Of a DNA stretch of 40,146 nucleotides, positions 15,933-25,025 are shown in pieces (position 1 is the first letter of the stretch; each line of letters starts with the position of its first letter). This DNA is from a candidate division WS1 bacterium (GTDB lineage: Bacteria > Armatimonadota > Zipacnadia > Zipacnadales > UBA5352). The notes under the pieces were generated by a model. It did no database searches. It was not told the DNA's origin and worked only from the letters and a program-made list of their open reading frames with translations. The position numbers and the translations under genes are program-made. The stretch lies in contig PXBW01000347.1 of NCBI GenBank assembly GCA_003566775.1, positions 1 through 40,146 on the forward strand, given 5' to 3'.

Positions 15933-17879
15933 TCATCTCTCCGGGAGCAAGAGCCACACAGGACTCGCCCACGCCATCTGCCCGTCGGACTGCAATATCC
16001 GCAGGTAATAGAAGACGAATCGCGGCTGATCGTAATCGACTGGATTCAGCGCCATCGGTTCGAGTGGATCCTCGTCAATCCACTCGAGCGCAAGATCCGA
16101 GCCCTCAGGACGTATGCTGTGTACCGCCTCATTATTGCGGACCACCTCTACCTGCGCCAGCTTACTCTCACCCGCGATGAAGGCCTCGATGGTGCGCGAT
16201 TCGGCAAGCTCCGGGCGCTCACTCACCTCGATCTCGTCGCCCATGAAGGCATCTGCGACGCGGAAGAGCACCAGCATCCTCGTGCCCGTGGTGGCGTAGG
16301 TGTGCCGGTCGTACATCGCCTGGAAGATCGCCTCGCGGGTAAGCTCCGGAGCCCAGACGCCCATCAGTCCGTCGCGGTAGCGGAAGGGCTCCGCGCCGGT
16401 GGCAGTGGGATCGCCGGGATGGCCGTGATGGTCGTCCCCGCCGCCGGTGAAGCCGAGCCTTCTGCCCATCGCCAGAGCGCGCTGGACGAAGCCCTCGGGA
16501 ACTTCTCCCGAGTCAATCGGCATATCCACGGAGCCGGACCGGGGAATGCCAGCAGGGCGCATCGGGAAAGGATTACCCTCATGGACGGAACACTCGGAAT
16601 TACCCCAGATCGAGTAGATCTCGACCAGCCGCTCTTTCTCCGGATCGTGATCCGAGTAATCGCAGAAGTTCCCGTTGGAGGCCGGATGATGCGGGATAAC
16701 GATCGCTCGATGCCGCTCGAGCGCGGAGAAAAGCTCGCCGGGGGTCGGATAGTGCTCATCTCCGGAACGGTACATCGGCTGATCGTCGGTGTCATAGTAA
16801 ACATTGCGATCGCCTGCTCCGTCGCGTCGCCACTTCGCCCACTCCCATCCCAGCAGCGTTACGAAGCTCCCCGGATCATTGGCTGTGGCGGTCTGCTCCT
16901 GTATCTCCCGCCACTCCTCCTCCCCGGTCTCCCAGTCATGATCGTGGTCGCTGGCCGCACCGAAATCGAGACGGTTGTCGTCACGCATGCACGCGTAATA
17001 GTCCTCTACTGAGCCGAGGCCGTCCGAGCAGCGAGTGTGTCCGTGAATCACGCCGAAGTAAAGCTGCTCCTGATCATGCGTGGTGATGAGAATCGGATTC
17101 GACACATACTTGATCTCACTGATCTCGTCAACGGCGACCACGCGCAGCAGTCCGCGACTGAATGACTTGAAGCCGTCCACCACGCAGACGCCGCCCGGCC
17201 CCTCGAAGCTCACGGCTTCGGGGCCGCTGGCAATCTCATCGTCGCTGAGTTCAAGTGTCAGTTCGCCCTGATACAGCCCCGCGACGTTGCCGTACGCGTC
17301 CTCGGCCTTGATGACGACCGAGAACTCCTTGCCCGCTGCCACACTGCCGGGCGCCAGCAGCCGGAGGCGGTCCATCGGCCCGCCGGTGACCTCAACGACA
17401 GGCGCGCCGGATGCGGGGTGAAACTCGCGCCTGGGCTGCTCGGATGGCTCGCTTACGAAGATGTCGAAGCGCTTCTTCGACTGTGAGAACGTCTGCGGAG
17501 TGGAGCCACCTCCACCCCCCGAGGTGTCCCCGAGCGTCACCGTGATCTCGTCTTCAGCGCGGAGCGAAGCCTCGGTGATCGTGAGATCGACCACGTTGTC
17601 CCGTACTTCAGAGAAGGGAGGGACGGTGACGGTCAGCACGGGCGAGCCCGAGCATTCCACCGTGACGTACTCGTTTGCCGACGGATCCGTCATCTGGGGG
17701 CGGAGCCAGTCGCTCTTACTGTCGCGTCCGCCGCCGATGCGGAAGCGCACCACGCCGCCCTCGGCTACCTCCAGGCCTGCGAAAGTAATCCTCCACGTAT
17801 CTCTGATTCCAGCCATCGCAGTCGGCGGTTCGACGTTTGCGACCGTGAGTTCATGTTCGGCGCGATTGCCTTCGGTCAT
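15933..17879 (-). CDS. DUF3604 / PHP-like metal-dependent hydrolase
   Basis: A 648-residue protein with two parts. Residues 1-265 form beta-rich segments with a Gly/Ser linker near residue 122, likely accessory domains. Residues 270-560 carry the metal-binding pattern of DUF3604/PHP-type proteins: FGVIHGHTRCSDG near 275-288, FGAASDHDHDW, IPHHPAS and FTGGGDDHHGH. PHP-type proteins are phosphoesterases, but the substrate of DUF3604 members is unknown. No signal peptide is visible from either start. I chose the ATG at 17879 with AGGGAAG 9 bases upstream; a TTG at 17924 has GAGG only one base away. It lies 185 bases downstream of recD2. Confidence 0.85.
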   Translation of the reverse strand: MTEGNRAEHELTVANVEPPTAMAGIRDTWRITFAGLEVAEGGVVRFRIGGGRDSKSDWLRPQMTDPSANEYVTVECSGSPVLTVTVPPFSEVRDNVVDLTITEASLRAEDEITVTLGDTSGGGGGSTPQTFSQSKKRFDIFVSEPSEQPRREFHPASGAPVVEVTGGPMDRLRLLAPGSVAAGKEFSVVIKAEDAYGNVAGLYQGELTLELSDDEIASGPEAVSFEGPGGVCVVDGFKSFSRGLLRVVAVDEISEIKYVSNPILITTHDQEQLYFGVIHGHTRCSDGLGSVEDYYACMRDDNRLDFGAASDHDHDWETGEEEWREIQEQTATANDPGSFVTLLGWEWAKWRRDGAGDRNVYYDTDDQPMYRSGDEHYPTPGELFSALERHRAIVIPHHPASNGNFCDYSDHDPEKERLVEIYSIWGNSECSVHEGNPFPMRPAGIPRSGSVDMPIDSGEVPEGFVQRALAMGRRLGFTGGGDDHHGHPGDPTATGAEPFRYRDGLMGVWAPELTREAIFQAMYDRHTYATTGTRMLVLFRVADAFMGDEIEVSERPELAESRTIEAFIAGESKLAQVEVVRNNEAVHSIRPEGSDLALEWIDEDPLEPMALNPVDYDQPRFVFYYLRILQSDGQMAWASPVWLLLPER

Positions 17880-18064
17880 GATCTTCAACTTCCCTGGGTG
17901 TGCTTGTGGTGGCGCGAATGTCAATCCTCAGGTGTGCACCCGCCCGCCGTGGGCCGTTTCTGTTTTGGCCCCCGACATCCCCCGCCGGGGGCCGTCCGTG
18001 CCTTACGCATGTCGCGTTCGACTGATCGCTCCAGTCTGCGCACCCTGCAGCGGCACAGTCCGGC

Positions 18065-20290
18065 CTAAAGCTCCGGATTACGCCGCTCGCCCTCCACGGT
18101 CATTCGCCCCTGCAGACGCTCCGTGAGTAGAGTGTACCTCTGTTGCTCCTCGCTATTGAGCGCCGCGCGCATGATACCCGCGGAGTTGACCACCAGCACC
18201 GCCATCTCCTCTGCGCGCGTAAGCGCCGTGTAGAGCAGATTCCGCCGCAGCATGATGTAGTGCGTCGAGTGCATCACGATCACCACGCAGCGATACTCGC
18301 TTCCCTGAGACTTATGCACCGTCATCGCATACGCGAGTTGCAGTTGATCGAGGTCCTGATGATCGTAGTTTATCTCCTGATCATCGAACGCGACCGTCAC
18401 ATGACGGTCCTGCAGATTGACATGCGTCACGCGCCCTATCTCACCGTTGAAGACCTCTTTGTCGTAGTTGTTGACCACCTGCAGTACGCGGTCGCCCTCG
18501 CGCATGGTATGATCGCCGTAACGCACCTGTGCCTTTCGCGGGCTCTCGGGATTGATCGCCTCCTGCAGCCTGCGGTTGAGCTGCGTGACCCCCAGCGGTC
18601 CACGGTGCATCGGTGTGATGACCTGCGTCTCTTCCGGCGGGAAGCCCAGTGGCGGGAGTTCGCGAGTAACCGCGCGGATCACCAGGTCCGCGCCGCGCTC
18701 GGGCTCGCGCGCATGCACGAAGAGACAGTCTTCGCCCCGGCTTTTCTTCCACGGCACGAGCAGCGGCTTCTCTCCGGCGATGAGTCGGTGCGCGTTCTCC
18801 ACGATGAGCGACTGTGCGGCCTGGCGGTAGATCTCGGTGAGTTCATACACCGGCACAGCATCAGAGGCGACGAGATCGCGAAAAAATGTGCCCGGACCGA
18901 CGCTCGGCAACTGATTCGCATCACCGATGAATATGACCTGTGCGCCGTCGGGGATCGCGCGCAGCAGATCGCGCGCGAGCGGGACATCGATCATCGATGA
19001 TTCGTCGATCACCAGCGTGTCCATCTCCAGCGGTTCATCCTCGTTCCTCGTGAACGCGGCCTTGAAGGGATCGTACTCAAGCAATCGATGGATAGTCGAA
19101 GCGTCGGCGCCTGCAAGCTCCTCCATGCGCTTGGCGGCCCTGCCGGTGGGAGCGGCGAGCGCCACCTCGCGACCCAACGCCCGGCAGGCCTTCACGATCA
19201 CGCGCACGATGGTGGTCTTACCGGTGCCCGGGCCGCCGGTGATAACGGTGATGCGCTCGGCAAGTGCCCCTGCGACCGCGGCCGCCTGCTGCTCGGAGAG
19301 AATCACGCCCGCAAGCTCTCCCCGGCCCGCAAGCCAGTCCACTGTCTGTTCGGGCGAGGGAGCGCCCGGAACCTTCTCAGAAGCCAGTGTGAGGACGCGT
19401 CGTCCCACCTCCCGCTCCGCGGCAAGCAGGGCCGGCAGATACGCCGCGTGCCCCGGCGGCGCCTGCTCGATTGCTATCTCCTCCGCCTCCTCAAGATGCT
19501 TCAGAGCGCGCTCGATCAGCGCCTGTTCGACCTCCAGCAAGCGCACCGCCGCTTCCAGTAGATGCTCCGCGGGCAGGAAGAGGTGCCCCTCGTCAGTGGC
19601 ATCGTCGAGGCAGTAGATCAGGCCGGCGTGGAGACGTGAAGGATCGCGCGGATCTATCCCCACCGAGCGGGCAATGCGATCGGCCGTGACAAAGCCGATA
19701 CCCCGGATGCGCCTCGCCAGCACGTAGGGATCATTCTCCAATACCTCGATCGTTCGATCGCCGAAGGTAGAGGCGATCCTCGCGCCGAGCGCCCCACCCA
19801 TGCCGTGCTCGTGCAGGAAGAGCATTACCTCGCGCATGCGCTCCTGCCGCTGCCATGCCGCCACGATCGCCTTCGCGCGCTTCTTGCCGATGCCCTCGAC
19901 CTCGCGCACTCGCTCAGGGCGCTCATCCAGCACCTCGAGGGTGTCCACGCCGAAGTGATCCACAAGACGCTTCGCCATCACCTCCCCGATACCCTCGACA
20001 TTTCCGGAGGCGAGGTAGCTGGCGATCGCCTCGGTCGATGACGGTCGTACCAGTTGATAGCTTTCAAAGCGAAACTGTCGGCCGTAGCGACTATCCACCA
20101 CCCACTCGCCGAACACCCGAAGATGCTCACCTGCGGTCGGCTCGCTTACATTCCCGACGCAGGTCACCTTCCTGCTGCTGGACCGCAGATGCAGCACCGC
20201 GAAACCATTGTCGGGCGCGTGAAACACCACTCGCTCGACACAACCTTCAATGCTCTCACGCTGCGCTTTCGACCGCTCATCCTGTGCCAT
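18065..20290 (-). CDS. recD2: RecD2-type ATP-dependent DNA helicase
   Basis: A 5'-3' superfamily 1B helicase of the RecD2 type, acting in DNA repair outside a RecBCD complex. The 741-residue protein has the long RecD2 N-terminal region with helix-hairpin-helix elements (VEGIGEVMAKRL and VEGIGKKRAKAI between residues 98 and 145), Walker A GGPGTGKTT at 352-360, Walker B LVIDESSMID, motif III IGDANQLPSVGPG, and C-terminal motif VI YTALTRAEE preceded by YAMTVHKSQGSEY. No RecB or RecC gene is nearby, consistent with RecD2. The ATG at 20290 has AGAGGA about 13 bases upstream, which is long. It is transcribed away from the MBL hydrolase gene. Confidence 0.95.
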   Translation of the reverse strand: MAQDERSKAQRESIEGCVERVVFHAPDNGFAVLHLRSSSRKVTCVGNVSEPTAGEHLRVFGEWVVDSRYGRQFRFESYQLVRPSSTEAIASYLASGNVEGIGEVMAKRLVDHFGVDTLEVLDERPERVREVEGIGKKRAKAIVAAWQRQERMREVMLFLHEHGMGGALGARIASTFGDRTIEVLENDPYVLARRIRGIGFVTADRIARSVGIDPRDPSRLHAGLIYCLDDATDEGHLFLPAEHLLEAAVRLLEVEQALIERALKHLEEAEEIAIEQAPPGHAAYLPALLAAEREVGRRVLTLASEKVPGAPSPEQTVDWLAGRGELAGVILSEQQAAAVAGALAERITVITGGPGTGKTTIVRVIVKACRALGREVALAAPTGRAAKRMEELAGADASTIHRLLEYDPFKAAFTRNEDEPLEMDTLVIDESSMIDVPLARDLLRAIPDGAQVIFIGDANQLPSVGPGTFFRDLVASDAVPVYELTEIYRQAAQSLIVENAHRLIAGEKPLLVPWKKSRGEDCLFVHAREPERGADLVIRAVTRELPPLGFPPEETQVITPMHRGPLGVTQLNRRLQEAINPESPRKAQVRYGDHTMREGDRVLQVVNNYDKEVFNGEIGRVTHVNLQDRHVTVAFDDQEINYDHQDLDQLQLAYAMTVHKSQGSEYRCVVIVMHSTHYIMLRRNLLYTALTRAEEMAVLVVNSAGIMRAALNSEEQQRYTLLTERLQGRMTVEGERRNPEL

Positions 20291-20498
20291 GGGAATCTGA
20301 GTTTCCTCTGAAAAGGGTCTGACACCTGCAATATCGCCGGGATAACCGTCTTCACACTTGCTCCACCGGAGGATTGCGCCCCACGATTACCCCGTGTGAA
20401 TCCCAGGGGCTTGAGGCAGGTATTCGAGCCTCGCCCGAGGTATTATCCGACGTGAATCGTGATCGGCGATCAACCGGACCTTCAGCGAGGAGTACAAC

Positions 20499-21383
20499 GT
20501 GTTTGAGACTGCTCAGCACCTCGAGACGTCCTGGGACATCCAGCAGACACTGCGCCTCAGATCTCACCGGGCGCGTTACTGTCGTGACGCCTGGAACGCC
20601 ATGCTCAGTTCCTGGTCGCGCCCGGCGAACTCATGCAGTCTGTGGTTGATGCACGCGGCAAGCTACCTCTTCAACAGCGACGGTGTCCGCTGGGCCGTGG
20701 ACCCGCTGGTTCCCGGTAACCTGCTTGCGGACTTCCCCAACGACCTGCCGATCGACCCGTTGAAGCGGCTGTCCTTCGTTCTGCTCACTCACGATCATGC
20801 GGATCACGTTGACTACGATCTGCTGTCCTCGCTACGCGAGAGCGAGGTGCGCTACGTTGTGCCCGAGCACATGGTCGAGCGTTTCGTTGAGCGAGTCGAA
20901 CCGTGTGACAGCCAGATTGCGCTTGCGCGTCCCGGCGATCGTCTCGAGTTCGACGACATAGCCGTGATCCCTTTCAGTGGTTTGCACTGGAAGCTCGAGC
21001 AGGGGAAACCGCGCGGCACCGATGCCACCGGCTACGTAGTCAGGGTGGCCGGTAGGCGCTGGCTCTTTCCCGGGGATGTGCGCAGTTACCGCCCCGAGAT
21101 AATTGCGCGGTTTGCCCCGGTGGATCTGCTCTTCGCCCATCTTTGGCTGGGACGCGCCGCTGCGCTGGATCCCGTGCCGCCGGAACTGGATAAGTTCTGT
21201 GACTTCATGACGTTTATCGAGCCCCAGAGGGTTATGCTGACCCATCTTTATGAGTTCAGTCGCCCCTCGCGCGATCTCTGGACGCGGCGTCATGCTGAGA
21301 TGGTTCGCCTGCACTGGCGGGCTTGCGGGCAGGACGCACCGATCTGCCTGGCCCGGCCGTGGGAGGAGTTGCGGCTTCACTGA
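20499..21383 (+). CDS. MBL-fold metallo-hydrolase
   Basis: A 294-residue cytosolic protein of the metallo-beta-lactamase fold. The metal-binding motif THDHADH lies at residues 97-103, with later ligands plausibly in FPGDVR (Asp) and SGLHW or TFIEPQRVMLTHLY (His). The arrangement fits the UlaG/YtnP-like group of Zn-dependent hydrolases. About 45 residues with no obvious domain precede the fold. The GTG at 20499 has GAGGAG about 6 bases upstream, which supports this start. The substrate is unknown. It is divergent from recD2 across a 208-base gap and stands alone on its strand. Confidence 0.85.
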   Translation: MFETAQHLETSWDIQQTLRLRSHRARYCRDAWNAMLSSWSRPANSCSLWLMHAASYLFNSDGVRWAVDPLVPGNLLADFPNDLPIDPLKRLSFVLLTHDHADHVDYDLLSSLRESEVRYVVPEHMVERFVERVEPCDSQIALARPGDRLEFDDIAVIPFSGLHWKLEQGKPRGTDATGYVVRVAGRRWLFPGDVRSYRPEIIARFAPVDLLFAHLWLGRAAALDPVPPELDKFCDFMTFIEPQRVMLTHLYEFSRPSRDLWTRRHAEMVRLHWRACGQDAPICLARPWEELRLH

Positions 21384-21481
21384 GCGGGCCTCGGCCCACC
21401 GTTGTCGGTGAACGCCTCTGGCGCATCAGCCGAGCCACGGAGACGCGCAATTACACCGGAGAGACTCGGCCGGAGTCTGAT

Positions 21482-21847
21482 CTACATTTCGTCCTGCTCC
21501 CTGTCGTCCGGGTCTTTCTCGTCGGCCCCGCTCCCGCCGTCTTCTCCGCCCTCATCTCGCCTGCTGTCGTACTCCAGTTCCTCCAGGCGATCGATAAGCC
21601 ATGCGACGTTCTCACGATCCTCGATAGCTTCACGAAACATGTGATAGTCGGGGGCCTCGAGGATGACGGAGACAAGTGGATGGATGAAGGCAAGCGCCTG
21701 GCCCGCGACGAAAGATAGTGGCTGGATTGACTCGAAAAGAAAGATGGCGGGAACGGCCATCCGGCGCCTCGCTATCTCCTGCGCAAAGCGTTCCAGCACC
21801 TCCCGTTGGCGCGCTCTTTCGCGATCCTCACCATCCATGCAGCTCAC
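21482..21847 (-). CDS. Small conserved-looking protein, unknown function
   Basis: A 121-residue soluble protein. The central part (ARRRMAVPAIFLFESIQP, then LSFVAGQALAFIHPL and EDRENVAWLIDRLEE) resembles a small family I have seen in Chloroflexota- and Armatimonadota-type genomes, but I cannot name it. The C-terminal 30 residues are very acidic (Asp, Glu, Gly). Two moderately hydrophobic stretches could associate with a membrane. The start is a GTG overlapping the stop of the upstream gene by four bases; an ATG three codons later is an alternative. It is the third gene of an operon behind an oxidoreductase and a PH-like membrane protein. Confidence 0.7.
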   Translation of the reverse strand: MSCMDGEDRERARQREVLERFAQEIARRRMAVPAIFLFESIQPLSFVAGQALAFIHPLVSVILEAPDYHMFREAIEDRENVAWLIDRLEELEYDSRRDEGGEDGGSGADEKDPDDREQDEM

Positions 21848-22299
21848 AGCCGACGGTCCTCGAGTCTGTCGGCGGGCAGATATCGCTGCACGTACTGCAC
21901 TACCTCATCCATCGAATGCGGAGCGTAGAGAACCAGCACCGACGACCAGATCTTCCGCTTGTATATCAGACGCAGCTCATCTTCGCTCAGCCGCCAGCCC
22001 TCAAAGTCAGACCACTGGTGCTCGACGTAGTAGAAAGGGCCGTGCACCTGCACCGTCTCGCCGCTTAGGACATATCGGTACGAGGCGTAATAGGGCATGA
22101 GTGCCAGGGTCACGAATAACACCGCCAGCGCTGAGTGGCCGGGCGTGTAGTACACGTTCACTCCTACTGCGAGCAGGAAGGTGAAGATGACCAGCAGAAC
22201 CGTGAGAAAGGGCGACTCTGCGGCACGTCGAGCCCGCCACTCGTATCCCCCCGGTTCAGTTGCCATCTCCCCCCTGTCATCTTCCTGGCCCCTCTTCAC
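21844..22299 (-). CDS. Two-helix membrane protein with PH-like C-terminal region
   Basis: About 151 residues: a polar N-terminus, two adjacent hydrophobic helices (PFLTVLLVIFTFLLAV and ALAVLFVTLALMPYYA), then a soluble region of about 70 residues containing YRYVLSGETVQVHGPF and WRLSEDELRLIYKR. Two helices followed by such a strand-rich domain is the layout of bacterial PH-domain membrane proteins; that assignment is tentative. The start is uncertain: the GTG at 22299 has AGGAG 11 bases upstream, while the ATG at 22266 has a G-rich stretch too close to it. The gap to the upstream oxidoreductase is 7 bases and the downstream overlap is 4 bases, so the three genes form an operon. Confidence 0.7.
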   Translation of the reverse strand: MKRGQEDDRGEMATEPGGYEWRARRAAESPFLTVLLVIFTFLLAVGVNVYYTPGHSALAVLFVTLALMPYYASYRYVLSGETVQVHGPFYYVEHQWSDFEGWRLSEDELRLIYKRKIWSSVLVLYAPHSMDEVVQYVQRYLPADRLEDRRL

Positions 22300-22306
22300 G
22301 GAAGGT

Positions 22307-23254
22307 TCAGCTCCTCTCGATCTGTGCGATTCTCTCCGCCAGACGCATCGCTGCGACCGCTTCTGTGAAAGTGGCCTCAGGCTCAGTGTCACCCAGGACG
22401 CTCTCCGCAAAGTGCCGCAACTGCGCAATGTGGCCGGTCGGCTCCCACTGCATCTCACTCTCTCTCACGCGCATTGCGTCATATCCCCATACTGCCGTTT
22501 CTTCGCGCTTTGAGCTATGCAATATGACCTGTTGCCTACCGTTCGTCGTCACATTCGCATCGAGACTGGCGACCTCCACCCGCTCGCGTGGGCAGAGCGC
22601 CCGCCCCGTGAAACTTATCGTCGCAACCGCATCGGCCTGAAGCTCGAGCGCGATGGCGAGCGTATTCGCCTGCCGCGCGCGAACAACGCACAGATCAACT
22701 ACGTCGCCTCCGAGGTGACGCACGAGATCCAACGCGTGGACAAGGTCGAATAGTACCGGATTATCGTGCCCGTGCGTCTCGGGCACCCACCAGGCGATCT
22801 CGACCGAGCGCAGTTCGCCGAACTCAGGGTCATCCACGATCTCTCGCATGCGCTGATAGGCCGGGGCGAAGCGCGCGTTGAGGCCCGCCTGTGCGATCCT
22901 CCCGTGCTCCTCAGCAATCGTGGCGATCTCCTCGGCCTCGTCGGCGTTGGGGGCGACGGGAACCTCGGTCCAGAGATGGCAGCCCGCAGCGAGCGCGGTC
23001 TCAGCCGCCTCGGCGTGAAGCTCGGGCGGCCCGCAGACCAGCACCGCATCAAGGTCCATCTCATCGATCATCGCGCGAGCGTCCTGGTAGGCGCGGAAAG
23101 CGCCGAACCTTCTCGTGGTGCGCTGTGCGAGACGCCTGTCGAGATCACAGATCGCCGCGAGGTCCATCCCCACCCGCTGCACCGCTGGCAGAAGCCTCTC
23201 ACGGGCATGCACCCCGCATCCGACAAATCCCACGCGCACGTCACCTGCCGCCAT
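22307..23254 (-). CDS. Gfo/Idh/MocA-family oxidoreductase
   Basis: An NAD(P)-dependent sugar or polyol oxidoreductase of 315 residues. The N-terminal Rossmann fold has VRVGFVGCGVHARE near residues 6-19. The position that normally reads EKP, where the lysine is catalytic, here reads TEVPVAP, so the usual catalytic lysine is replaced by valine. A later HDNPVLFDLVHALDLVRHLGG segment matches the C-terminal substrate domain, in which a histidine is normally catalytic. The loss of the lysine is seen in some family members and may mean a changed reaction. The ATG at 23254 has AGGGTG 9 bases upstream; a GTG one codon earlier is equally in frame. It is first in a three-gene operon. Confidence 0.88.
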   Translation of the reverse strand: MAAGDVRVGFVGCGVHARERLLPAVQRVGMDLAAICDLDRRLAQRTTRRFGAFRAYQDARAMIDEMDLDAVLVCGPPELHAEAAETALAAGCHLWTEVPVAPNADEAEEIATIAEEHGRIAQAGLNARFAPAYQRMREIVDDPEFGELRSVEIAWWVPETHGHDNPVLFDLVHALDLVRHLGGDVVDLCVVRARQANTLAIALELQADAVATISFTGRALCPRERVEVASLDANVTTNGRQQVILHSSKREETAVWGYDAMRVRESEMQWEPTGHIAQLRHFAESVLGDTEPEATFTEAVAAMRLAERIAQIERS

Positions 23255-23441
23255 CACCTGTCACACCCTGTCATCGAGTCCATGTTTCGTCAGCCGACTA
23301 TTCCGCGCGGAAGCGCTCACCTCCTTCGCTGAGAGTTCCGCTCTACCTCATGGGGCCCCATCATCAGCGGTGAAGGAACCTCCCTGCTTTTCGACGAAGC
23401 ACTCCCTCCGTGCATCTGAGTTGCCACGAAGGATGGTCACC

Positions 23442-24767
23442 ATGAGCGCACTGAATATTGTCTTCTTCTTCACCGACCAGCAGCGCTGGGACACCTGCGG
23501 CTGCTACGGGCAGGAGCTTGATGTCACCCCCAACCTCGACCGGATGGCCGAGGAGGGCACCCGTTTCGAGCATGCTTTCACCTGCCAGCCGGTATGCGGA
23601 CCCGCCCGCGCATCGTTGCAGACCGGCAAGTACGCCGAGGCCGTCGGCTGCTGGCGTAACAACATCCACCTCCCCGTGGACGAGAAGACCATCGCTCACT
23701 GGTTCACCGAGTGGGGCTATCAGACCGGTTACGTCGGCAAGTGGCACCTCGCCTCCGGCCCCGAGCCAGAACGCAACTACCGCGAGGATCCGGTACCGAA
23801 GCAGTTCCGCGGCGGCTGGGACTGGTGGTGCGCCTCAGATGTGCTGGAGTTCACCTCTCACAGCTATGACGGGTACATGTTCCGCGGGGACGGATCGCGT
23901 TACGAGTTCGCCGAGGGCCGCTACCGCGTGGACGCCGTCACCGATGTGGCGATGGAGTTTATGCAGCAGCGTGACCGCGACCGGCCCTTCGTCCTCTTCG
24001 TCAGTTACATCGAGCCCCACCATCAGAATGACAAGGACCGCTATGAGGGGCCGGAGGGATCGAAAGAACGCTGGGCGGACTACGAGGTCCCCGGCGACCT
24101 CGTGGGTACCGACGGAGACTGGCGCGAGAACTATCCCGACTACCTCGGCTGTTGCAACGCCCTCGACGGCGCGCTCGGACGCATCCGTGAGGGGCTCGCC
24201 GAGGACAGCATAGACGACGAGACGGTTATACTTTACACCTCCGACCATGGCTCACACTTCCGCACCCGCAACGCCGAGTACAAGCGCTCATGTCATGACG
24301 GCTGCCTGCGCATTCCAATGGTAGCCTGCGGACCGGGCTTCGAGGGCGGTGGCGTGGTGGACGAGATCGTCAGCCTGATCGACGTCCCCCCGACGCTGCT
24401 GGCCGCCGCGGACATCCCGGCGCCGGAGACCCACCACGGCCGCGCACTTCAGCCGCTGGTCGCGGGTGAGGCGGAGGACTGGCCTGAGGAGGCGTTCGCG
24501 CAGATCTCCGAGAGTCAGACGGGCCGGTGCATCCGCACGAGACGATGGACTTACTCCGTGAGTGTTCCCGATAGCGGCTCGCGCAGCGATATCTACTACG
24601 AGGATTACCTCTACGATAACGAGAGCGACCCGCACCAGCGCGAGAACCTGGTGCGCGATCCCGCGCTTGCCGAGGTGCGCGCGCAACTCGCCGAGACACT
24701 TCTCGCGCGCATGGCACAGGCGGGAGAGGAGCCGGCACAGATCCAACCCGCAACGGATGAGAGTTAA
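23442..24767 (+). CDS. Type I sulfatase (formylglycine-dependent)
   Basis: A 441-residue member of the sulfatase/alkaline phosphatase superfamily. The activation motif CxPxR is present as CGPAR at residues 52-56, so Cys52 would be converted to formylglycine by a maturation enzyme encoded elsewhere. The N-terminal metal site reads FTDQQRWD, with Asp-Gln in place of the usual Asp-Asp, a form found in choline-sulfatase- and phosphonate-hydrolase-like members. Further motifs are GKWHL and YTSDHGSH. No signal peptide is visible, suggesting cytosolic action on sulfated organic compounds. The ATG at 23442 has AAGGA 8 bases upstream. Upstream in-frame codons back to 23115 lack a plausible start and overlap the oxidoreductase gene. 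Confidence 0.92.
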   Translation: MSALNIVFFFTDQQRWDTCGCYGQELDVTPNLDRMAEEGTRFEHAFTCQPVCGPARASLQTGKYAEAVGCWRNNIHLPVDEKTIAHWFTEWGYQTGYVGKWHLASGPEPERNYREDPVPKQFRGGWDWWCASDVLEFTSHSYDGYMFRGDGSRYEFAEGRYRVDAVTDVAMEFMQQRDRDRPFVLFVSYIEPHHQNDKDRYEGPEGSKERWADYEVPGDLVGTDGDWRENYPDYLGCCNALDGALGRIREGLAEDSIDDETVILYTSDHGSHFRTRNAEYKRSCHDGCLRIPMVACGPGFEGGGVVDEIVSLIDVPPTLLAAADIPAPETHHGRALQPLVAGEAEDWPEEAFAQISESQTGRCIRTRRWTYSVSVPDSGSRSDIYYEDYLYDNESDPHQRENLVRDPALAEVRAQLAETLLARMAQAGEEPAQIQPATDES

Positions 24768-25025
24768 GCGCGCTCCGTGCGTAGTGCGTTCATGCCCTTC
24801 GAAGCCAACACTCAGTCAACCCCGGGTGATTGTCTGCGGGACGATGAAGAAGATTGGGCTGAGCCCATCACATGAGGCGGGGATAGCCGTACGACAGGCA
24901 ATCACCATGTCGTGGAAGGACAATCGCCGCCGCGAAGTGAACTACCTGCGTCGTACGCACCGCACCCGAGGCAATTCGCGCCTGCTGACCTTACACGCTC
25001 GTCTGCCGAAGAGAGGAAGCGCGTC

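Noticed and set aside
16119-17012. Plus-strand open frame of 297 codons within the DUF3604 region.
   Set aside because: Antisense to the histidine-rich metal-binding domain, with no ribosome site and no recognisable motif.
17967-17993. GGCCCCCG / CGGGGGCC hairpin considered as the recD2 terminator.
   Set aside because: The run of four T lies on the wrong side for the minus-strand transcript, so it does not act as an intrinsic terminator for recD2; it may still be a structural element.
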